This document shows positions 56,209 through 64,000 of a DNA stretch of 64,000 bases, in pieces. The notes beneath the pieces were generated by a model. The model was not told the DNA's origin and made no database searches. It worked only from the letters and a program-made list of their open reading frames with translations. Position numbers and translations under genes: made by a program. Every line of letters starts with the position of its first letter. Position 1 is the first letter of the stretch. Location of the stretch: assembly GCA_028571685.1 (NCBI GenBank), contig CM053158.1, positions 60,170,001-60,234,000 on the forward strand, given 5' to 3'. This DNA is from Heterohyrax brucei. Taxonomy: Eukaryota; Chordata; Mammalia; Hyracoidea; Procaviidae.

Positions 56209-57434
56209 AAAGGGATTTTTTGACTCAATGCAAATCTGATAAAAATTCCAACAGCCTTCTTTACAGAAGTAGAAAAAAGCAATCCTCAGCTTTATATGGA
56301 ATAGTAAAAGATCCTAAACAATTAAAACAATGTTGTCAGAGCACAAAGTAGGATGACACAAATTTGCTGATTTTAAAACATACTACACAGTTATAGTAGT
56401 CAAAACACCCTTTTAACTGGTATAACAAAAGACACACAGACCAGTGGGATAGAATTCAGAGTCCAGAAATCAACCCACACATCTACAGTCACTGATTATT
56501 GACAAGGATGCTAAATCCATTCAATGAGGAAACAAGAGTGTCTTTAACAAGTAGTGCTGGAAAAATTGGATTTCCACATGTAGAAAAATGAAACAGGATC
56601 CATGCTTCACACCATACACAAAAATAAATTCAAAATGGATCAAGGACCTAAATGTGCAAACTGAAACCATAAAATTCTCAGGAGCTACTCTGGCAGGCCT
56701 AGCTTTCAAGAATGGATTTTCTTATGTAACAAGAAAAGCACAAACAGCAAAAGACAAAATAAGTAAGTGGGATCTTGTAATAATTGAAAACTTTTGTTCA
56801 TCAAAAGACTTTACCAAAGAAGTGAAAAGAGAAGCTAATGCTTGGGAGATTATCTTCAGAAACCATATATCCAATAAGAATATAATAACCAAGATATCTA
56901 CAGAATTTGGCAAGTTAACAACAAAAGGACAAATAACCCAATCCTAAAACAGAAAAAGGATTTGAATGGACATTTTACTAAAAAGGACATTCAAATGGAC
57001 ACCAACACACAATAAGATGCTGAGTCAGTAGCCATCAGAGAAATACAAATTAAAGCCACAAGGAGATACAATTTCACTCCCACTAGGATGGCTAACATTA
57101 AAAAAAAAAAAACCCAAAAAACACACACACAGAGAAAATAACAAATGTTGGCAAGGATGTGGGGAAACTGGAAACCTTATCCATTGCTGGTGGGAATGCA
57201 AAATGGCATAACTGTTGTAGAAAAAACTGTGGTGGTTCCTCAAAAACCTAAAAATAGAACTACCACATCACCCAGCAATTTCACTCCATATATACCCCAA
57301 AAGACTTGAGAGCAGAGACTCAAATAAAGACTTGTCCACTAAGGTTAACTGCAGCACTATTCATAATAGCCAAATAGTGGGAACAACTTAAATGCCCATG
57401 GGCAAATGAATGGATTAACAGAAAGCAGGACGTA

Positions 57435-57875
57435 TGAGGGCTGCCAATTAAGTTTGTAAGCTCATCCTAGAAAAAGTGCTGCATACCTCATTGCTAAGTA
57501 TCACTGCAGTCACATTCTTGGTGAACTTCTCTTGGGAAGCTATGCACCGAACCAGTGCCTAGTCCATCCTTTAAAACAATTTTGAAACACTTTTTCTGGA
57601 ATGGCTCTCAGAGCTCTTTTTATATTACCCTTGATGTTTGAATGTCATCAAAATGCCTTCCCTTCCATATTTTCCCTTATCTTTGGGTAAAGAAAAAAGT
57701 CACTGGGGGCCAAATTGGGTGAGTAGGGAGGGTGTTCCAATATAGTTATTTGTTTACTGGCTAAAAACTCTCTCACAGACAACTAGACAATGAAGTCTGC
57801 AAACTTGCCACCTTGCCACCTTGCTACTGTGCACAGTGGCCATTCCAGAAAGAGTTCCAAAATTGCTTTGAAGCA
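57435..57875 (-). mobile_element. mariner-derived miniature element, truncated
   Basis: TA precedes the left end TGAGGGCTGCCAATTAAGTT. It contains the reversed transposase C-terminus and the junction to the inverted segment (GGCCATTCCAGAAAGAGTTC at 57838). The right terminal repeat is lost at about 57875. Confidence 0.85.
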
Positions 57876-58023
57876 CGCTCTGGAAGCTACGCATGAAGCC
57901 TGCATAGTGTATCGTTCTAGGCACTGTTAAGCAAATGGTGACTATAGCAAACACCAACCCAACCCTCATAAGCCCTATTCACATATTTATCATCCTATCA
58001 CTCATGTCTAGTACAGTTTCTCG
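57876..58023. other. intron, no recognised feature
   Basis: Short unassigned spacer. Confidence 0.35.
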
Positions 58024-58198
58024 AGCACCTCGTTGACTCCAACCATGAGTGAAATAATCCTCCATAAAGTTTTCAGTGACTGCCTTTGGGGAAGTGTATC
58101 ACCAAGCCTTTCTTCAGAGGTGCCTCTGGGTGGACTTGAACCTCCAATCTTTTATTTAGCAGCTGAGGGCATTAAACATTTGTACCTCTAGTGACTTC
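58024..58198 (-). repeat. AfroSINE, degenerate
   Basis: Reversed CACCTCGTTGACTCCAACCA tail, AGAGGTGCCTCTGGGTGGAC and TTGAACCTCCAATCTTTTAT B-box side. Confidence 0.7.
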
Positions 58199-58379
58199 TG
58201 CAACATAATGCAACGTTGCTTAATAAGTATTCGCTGAGTAAGTAAATGATAAGATGAGCTCTGCCTACTAAAGATTAATCTTTAATTGATTATTTCCATC
58301 CCTTTTCCAATTTTAGAATTCATGGCATGAACATTATAAAAATTATTTGTACAAGCTTGTGAGCAGCCATCTAAGATAT
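58199..58379. other. intron, no recognised feature
   Basis: AT-rich spacer. Confidence 0.35.
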
Positions 58380-58955
58380 CCCACAGGTCTCACTCATCTA
58401 GAGCAAGGGAGAATGAAGAAAATCAAAGACGTAGGGAAAGATTAGTGCAAAGGATGAATGGACCACAGTACCACAAGCCTCCAGCACAACTAGATGGTGC
58501 CTGGCTACCACCACCGACAGCTCTGACAGGGAACACAATAGAGGACCCTGGACAGAGCTTGAGAAAAATGTAGAACAAAATTCCAACTCAATGAAACAAA
58601 CAAACAAAAACCAGATTTACTGATCTGACAGAGACCGGAGAAACCCCAAGAGTATAGCCTCTGAACACCATTTTAACTCACTACTGAAGTCACTCCTGAT
58701 GTTCATTCTTCAATAAAGATTAGACTGGTCTATGAAACAAAAGACTAAATGGGTACACCAGTCCAGGGGCAAGGGTGAAAAGGGAGGAGCACGCAGGAAA
58801 GCTGGTAATGAGGAACCCAAGGTCCAGAAAGGGAGACTGTTAACATGTCATGGTGTTGACAACCACTATCACAAAACAATCTGTATATTAATTGTTTAAT
58901 GAAAAACTAGTTTGCACTGTAAAACTTCTCTAATGTGCAATAAAAATTATTTGCA
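58380..58955 (+). mobile_element. L1 3' UTR, plus strand
   Basis: GATGGTGCCTGGCTACCACC at 58494, GGAAAGCTGGTAATGAGGAA at 58796 and AATGTGCAATAAAAATTATT at the end. It may belong to the L1 at 51-57 kb or be a separate 3'-end insertion. Confidence 0.8.
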
Positions 58956-59036
58956 CAGTCAAATTTATAACCAACTTTTTATTCTAAAATGCAGAGATTA
59001 ATCATATTTAAACATGAAATAATCTAAATAGTGCCA

Positions 59037-61985
59037 GAAGATGAGCCCCTCAGGATGGAAGGCACTCAAAAGACAACCAGGAAAGAGCTGCCTCCTCAAA
59101 GTAGAGTTGACATGAATGATACAGATGGAGTCAAGCTTTTGGCATCTTCATTTGTTGATGTGGCACAACTCAAAATAGAACAGCTATAAATATGCATCAA
59201 CAATCAGAATGCAGAATGTCCAATATATGAATCCAGTGAAAGTGGAAATAATTAAAAATGAAATGGAATGCATAAACATCGATATCCTAGGAACTGGTGA
59301 GCTGAAATGGACTGCTATTGGCCATTTTGAATCACACAATCACATGGTCTACCATGCTAGGAATGACAATTTGAAGAGGAATGGCATTGCATTTATTGTC
59401 AAAAATGGCATTTCAAGACTTATCCAGAAGTATAATGCTGCCACTGATAGGATAACATCTATATGCCTACAAGGAGGATTAGTTAATATGACTATTATTG
59501 AAATTTACACACCAATCATGAAAGCCAAAGAGGAAGAAACAGAAGATTTTTACCAACTTCTACAGTCTGAAATTGATGAAATATGTAATCAGGTTACATT
59601 GATAATTACTGGTGATTAGACTTTAAATCTGGAGACAAAGAAGGATCAGTAGTTAGAAAATATGCCTCAGTGATAGAAATGATGCCAGAGATCAAAGGAT
59701 AGAATTTTGCACAATTAATGATGTCTTCATTGCAATCACCTTTTTTCAACAACACAGACAGTGACTATACACATAGATCTTGCTGGGTGTAATACACAAG
59801 AATCAAATCAGTTAGATATAATACACAAGAATCAAATCAGTTGCATCTGTGGAAAGAGACAATGGAAAACCTCAATTATCATCAGTCAGAACAAGGCCAG
59901 GGACCAACTGTGGAACTGACCATCAATTGTTCACAAGCAAGTTCCAGATGAAGCTGAAGAAAATTAGAACAAGCCCATGAGAGCCAAAGTATATCCTTCC
60001 TACCTGAATTTGCAGATTAGGAGTCTGCTAGAGCCTTGAGTATATCCTACCTGAATTTAGAGACCATGTCAAGAATAGATCTGACACACTGAACACTAAT
60101 AACTGAAGACCAGATGAGTTGTGGAATGACTTCTAGAATATCATACATGAAGAAAGTAAGAGATTATTTCAAAAGATGAGAATGAAATAAAAGACCAAAA
60201 TGAATGTCAGAAGAGACTCTGAAACTTGCTTTTGAATGTTGATCAGCTAAAGAAAAAGGAAGAAATGATGATATAAAAGAGCCAAACAAAAGACATCAAG
60301 AGGGACTCAAGGACAAAATAAAGTATTATAATGACAAGTGCAAAGACCTGGAGTTAGAAAATCAAAAGGGAAGGCTATGCTGAGCATTTTTCAAGCTGAA
60401 AGAATGAAAAAATAAAAAAATTCAAGCCTTGAGTCCCAGAATTGAAAGATTCTACAAGGAAAATATTAAATGACCCAGGAAGCATCAAAAGAAGATAGAA
60501 GGAATACAGAGTCACTATACTGAAAAGAATTGATTGATGTCCATGTATTTTAGGAGGTAGGATAAGAACTGGTGTTCTGAAGGAAAAAGTCCAAGCTATA
60601 CTGAAGGCACTGGTAAAAAACAAGGCTCCAGGAATCGATAGAATATCAACTAAGATGTTTCAACAAGTGGACACAGCACTTAAAAGTGCTCACTCACCTA
60701 TGCCAAGAAATTTGGGAGACAGTTGCCTGGCCAACTGGCTGGATATTTGTTATTATTCCATATTTACACCTATTCAATAATTCAATAATTATTTATGCCT
60801 ATTCAATATTCAATAATTGTTCCATATTTATGCTTATTTCAAAGAAAGGTGATCCCATCACGTTTAGAAATCACTGAACAGTATCACTGATATAACACAC
60901 AAGTAAAATTTTGCTGAAGATCAGGAGTATACTGACAAGGAATTGCCAGAAATTCACGCTAGATACAGAAGAGGAGATAGAACCAGGGATATCATTGCCG
61001 ATGTCGGGGGAATCCTAGCTGAAATCAGAGAATACCAGAAAGTTTTTACCTGTGTTTTATTGGTGATTCAAAAATACTGGATCATGTAGATAATAACAGA
61101 TTATGGATAATATTGTGAAGAATGTGAATTCTGGAACACTTAATCATGTTCATGAAGTACCTGTACATAGATCAAGAGACAGTCGTTTGAACAGAACAAA
61201 AGAATACTATACGAGCTAAAGTCAGGATATGTGTGTGTCAGGAATGTGTCCTTTCACGAATATTTACTCAGTCTGTATGCTGAGCAAATAGTTCGAGAAG
61301 CTGGACTATATGAAGAAGAATGTGGCATCAGGATTGGAGGAAGACTCGTTAGCAACTTGCAATATGCAGGTGACACAACGTTGCTTGCTGACAGTGAACA
61401 CTTGAAGCTCTTATTGATGAAGATCAAAGACCACAGCCTTCAGTATGGATTATACCTCAACCTAAAGAAAACAAAAATCCTCAGAACTGGACCCATAAGT
61501 AATGTCATGGTAAAAAGAGAAAAGACTGAAATTTTTGAGGATTTCAGTTTACTCAGGTCCACAATCAGTGACCATAGAAGCAGTCGTCAAGAAATCAACA
61601 CATTGCATTGGGCATATCTGCTGCAAATGACCACTTTGAAATGCTAAAAAGCAAAGATCACCTTAAACACTAGGTGTGCCTGACTCAAGCCATGATGTTT
61701 TCAGTCGCCTCACATACATGTGGAAGCTGGACAATGAATAAGGAAGACTGAAGAAGAATCAACGCCTTTAAATTGTAGTGTTGGTGAAGAATATTGACCA
61801 TCCCACGGACTGTGAAAAGAACAAACAGCAAAAAAAAAGACCTTCAATGATATGAACTGACACAGCGGCTACAACAGCAGGCTGAGGACGGTCCTGAGGA
61901 TGATGCAGGACAGAGTAGTGTTTTGCTCTGTTGTAGGCAGGGTCACTTTGAGTGGGACCGACTCAACGGCACTTGACAACAACAA
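59037..61985 (+). mobile_element. RTE (BovB-like) LINE, near full length, dead
   Basis: The second long copy. After the 5' UTR (GATGAGCCCCTCAGGATGGA) an open stretch at 59209-59616 encodes the endonuclease start (NIDILGTGELKWTAIGHFES, with a LIITGD end close to the catalytic GD of this nuclease fold). Reverse transcriptase is at about 60580-61560: KNKAPGIDRIS at 60620, and an open stretch 61231-61647 with QIVREAGLYEEECGIRIGG and the catalytic motif YAGDT at 61362. The 3' end is ACTCAACGGCACTTGACAAC. Stops, frameshifts and small tandem duplications break it. Confidence 0.9.
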
Positions 61986-62919
61986 GTACTTCAAACAACT
62001 CACATTCCTCCATGAAGAGTATGTTGGTAAGAAAATTAACAAAATCACCCAGGTTTTTAAGGAACTTGGCACATAAAGAAATTCAACAGAACTAGAGACT
62101 CAACCTGCTCCCCCTGTCCCATCTGCAAAGGCTGTGAAGAGGACAATGTTGGAGAAAGTAGCTAGCCAATCAGTTCTCTTCGCATTCTCGAATCATGGTA
62201 TTTCCGAGTAGAAGTAGATGCCATGAGTAACTCCTTGATTTCCTGAAGCTCAGACTACATGAGAATGGTGGTCATAGCTGGATTCTTCCTGAAGTCTCAT
62301 TCTACCACACTGTCAGCTTGGAATTGTGAACTTGCAGTCACTGAATAGGACTCAGGGCCCAGGTTGATCACAGAGGATGGGAGATGGCCACGGATACTTC
62401 CTTTCTGCCCTAGAACCACCTTAGAAAGGCTGGAAGGGCCTATCGTTGATCAGGGTGTCAGGGTATGTGACATTATAAACGGCTGAGAACATCACTCTGG
62501 GATTTCTATCCCTTTGCCTGTACCACACCTCTGGCTAGTGTTTGTTTCTCCTCAACTCCAGTCCTTGTGAGTCCACCAGATCATGGTTCCCATCTCCAGG
62601 AGGATGGTGCTACCTTATGAGCCCTGGTGGCACTCTTTCTACTCATTGTAAGGGTAGGAGTGGCTTCCTGTTTTTGATTATCTCTGGGTTGCCTGATCAT
62701 CACCATTTTGACTTCTCTTTTGCAGCGTCATCTGTATAACCAAGTACCTTTGAATAAAACCCCCTTTTCTCCTTGCCATCTAAGGGTATAGTGGTTTTCC
62801 TCCTAGACCCACAGCTCTGCTAGGCCAGGCTCTTCCCCTACTCTGTGGTTGGGCTACTTACCATCTTCCCCGCACTCTGTCTGCCCTCTCCCTGCCACAA
62901 TATACCCTACAATTTGCTG
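61986..62919. other. intron, unassigned
   Basis: GC content is near average. No recognised repeat beyond a possible AfroSINE scrap (GAGCCCTGGTGGCACTCT at 62619). No PRKAG2 exon seen. Confidence 0.35.
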
Positions 62920-63378
62920 CCAGTCACCACCCTTCATAGACACAGGCTCACTTGATTTCTCTTATGGTCTCATATCCTCACCAGGTAACCTGATTCTTTA
63001 GCCAGGCTATACCTCAGGCTCATTCCCCATCCCAGCCACAGTTATTCTTTTCTAGAAGGATCTCTGTTCATCTCTTCCTTTATTTAGGCCCCATCAATCA
63101 TTCAAGGCTCAGCTCAGCCCTCAGTGCTCTTATCTGAACAGTAATTTTCCTGTTCTGACCTCCTCTAGTGTCTATGATTTGTTCCATTCATTATCCCCAC
63201 TCAAACTAGTCTCTACTTTTACTTAACTGTTTCACCTGAGTATAGACATTGTTCCCAATAAAGTTGTAAGCTCTATAGGACAGAAACAGCACATTTTAGT
63301 TAATCCCTCTGCCCTTAAAACAAGCCTTTTTATATTAAGCACATCACACCACACAGTTAGTAATCATTGAATGAAGAA
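62920..63378 (+). repeat. L2 LINE 3' part
   Basis: CAAGGCTCAGCTCAGCCCTC at 63102, AAAGTTGTAAGCTCTATAGG and GACAGAAACAGCACATTTTA at 63260-63297, and a TCATTGAATGAAG end, following L2 order. Confidence 0.7.
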
Positions 63379-63381
63379 ACT

Positions 63382-63543
63382 GAAACCAAACCTATGGCCA
63401 TGAAATCAATTCAAACCCATCATGGCCCTATAGGATGGAACAGAACTTCCCCATAGGGTTTCCAAGGAGTATCTGGTAGATTCGAACTGCCAACCTATTG
63501 GTTAGTAGCTAAACTCTTAACCACAACGCCACCAGGATATCCA
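63382..63543 (-). repeat. AfroSINE, short type
   Basis: Reversed GAAACCAAACCTATGGCCAT tail, CCCATAGGGTTTCCAAGGAG body, TCTTAACCACAACGCCACCA head. Confidence 0.9.
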
Positions 63544-64000
63544 TTGAATGAATAAGGAGAATAGTCATAGTATATTCCTCCGCATTGACAAACCCAAAAG
63601 ACAATAAGCCAGTGCAGTGATTACATCAATACAGGCAGACTTCGCTGGTATCGCTCTTATGTTCTTGCTGGGCACAGAATAATAATGGGCACCTGCTGTG
63701 CTGATATGTACTCAGCCTATGCTGATAGACAGGGCCGCCATACTGAGGGTTGTGTGCTGGCTTCCGGAGTGCCTGGGTGCTGTCGCTAAGCCACCATCTA
63801 ACACTGACACTTACTGGGCCATTTCAGCTAATCCTTTGAAGGACACGAAGACATCTGCTTCAGCACATACCCCATTTTGAAAGCCCTGCCAAAGTCAACT
63901 GGATGTCAAACTTTACATCTTTAAACTCCAGAATAAAACTTCTGTTTTTTTATTTTTCTTTTTTGCTTTGCCTGTGACTTTTCACTTTAACTTCCCAATC
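63544..64000. other. intron, no recognised feature
   Basis: Moderately GC-rich and repeat-free. The ORF at 63698-63880 has no motif. I looked for the preceding PRKAG2 exon on the minus strand and did not find it. Confidence 0.35.

Larger units (their letters stand above)
51065..57432 (+). mobile_element. old L1, endonuclease to C-terminus of ORF2, with at least seven nested insertions
   Basis: ORF2 order is preserved: GGCAGAATGGATTAAAAATA at 51750 (endonuclease region), TTCAATACACCATTTCTAGT at 52110, reverse transcriptase at 54500-55640 (GGATGGTTCAACATTAGAAA, GGATGATACTATCCTACATA), and the C-terminal region at 56220-57420. Frames are broken. Nested in it are mariner miniature elements (52579, 57435), AfroSINEs (53222, 54355), an LTR (53572), an L1 3' UTR piece (55091) and a TA-flanked inverted-repeat element (55925). 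With these removed it reads as one L1. Confidence 0.85.

Noticed and set aside
59209..59619. Open stretch of 136 codons that could pass for a gene
   Set aside because: It is the endonuclease start of a dead RTE LINE; the frame closes and the rest of the element is broken.
62340..62460. GC-balanced segment tested as a possible upstream PRKAG2 exon
   Set aside because: Neither the expected Ser/Pro-rich peptide nor matching splice sites could be read on the minus strand.

Overview
The window is mammalian nuclear DNA, almost entirely intronic, and its repeats point to an afrotherian, most likely an elephant or another paenungulate. The evidence is about thirty AfroSINE-type tRNA-derived SINEs, RTE/BovB-like LINEs that share both SINE ends, a lineage-typical L1 with a recurrent 3' UTR, and a mariner family with derived miniature elements. 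MIR, L2, Tigger, hAT and MaLR fossils form the older eutherian layer. There are no bacterial-style genes or operons.

The only host coding sequence I can support is one 103-bp exon on the minus strand (6665 down to 6563). It lies inside a CpG island of about 1.2 kb (about 6240-7450). Its product ends with MLEKLEFEEE, the start of the short (b) isoform of the AMP-activated protein kinase gamma-2 subunit, PRKAG2. The exon has both a 3' splice acceptor and a 5' splice donor. It can therefore act as an internal exon of the long isoform and also carry the initiation codon of the short isoform, whose promoter would be the CpG island. Positions 1-6562 are the downstream intron. Everything above 7450 is the upstream intron, which holds no recognisable PRKAG2 exon to 64000.

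Layout: 1-6240 is intron with AfroSINEs, two of them inside MIRs. 6240-7450 is the promoter and exon. 8137-11850 holds two L1s end to end, with nested SINEs and an LTR. 12.4-14.0 kb has a tRNA-Gly-type SINE and an LTR inserted in an AfroSINE. 15.9-20.1 kb is minus-strand L1. 20.1-21.5 kb is a nearly full-length mariner fossil. 21.8-25.9 kb has RTE, LTR, hAT-Charlie and L1 pieces. 26.3-28.6 kb is a plus-strand L1 with its 3' UTR. 32.9-34.7 kb has an L1 3' UTR, a SINE and a Tigger transposase fossil split by a mariner miniature element. 35.5-38.0 kb is repeat-poor. 39.0-42.1 kb is a long RTE copy. 43.6-47.0 kb has RTE 3' ends, a perfect hairpin and a DUF4371-type hAT fossil. 47.4-49.2 kb is a decayed class I retroviral env with its 3' LTR. 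51.0-57.4 kb is an L1 broken by at least seven later insertions. 59.0-62.0 kb is a second long RTE copy. 62.9-64.0 kb has L2, an AfroSINE and unassigned sequence.

I found no new gene system. The strongest unusual signals are the dual-use PRKAG2 exon with a 13-alanine run, a mariner-derived family whose two ends are both copies of the transposase 3' end, datable nested insertions with readable empty sites, and a perfect 21-bp inverted repeat with an 8-bp loop at 44055-44104. All family assignments come from reading the sequence and were not checked against a database.
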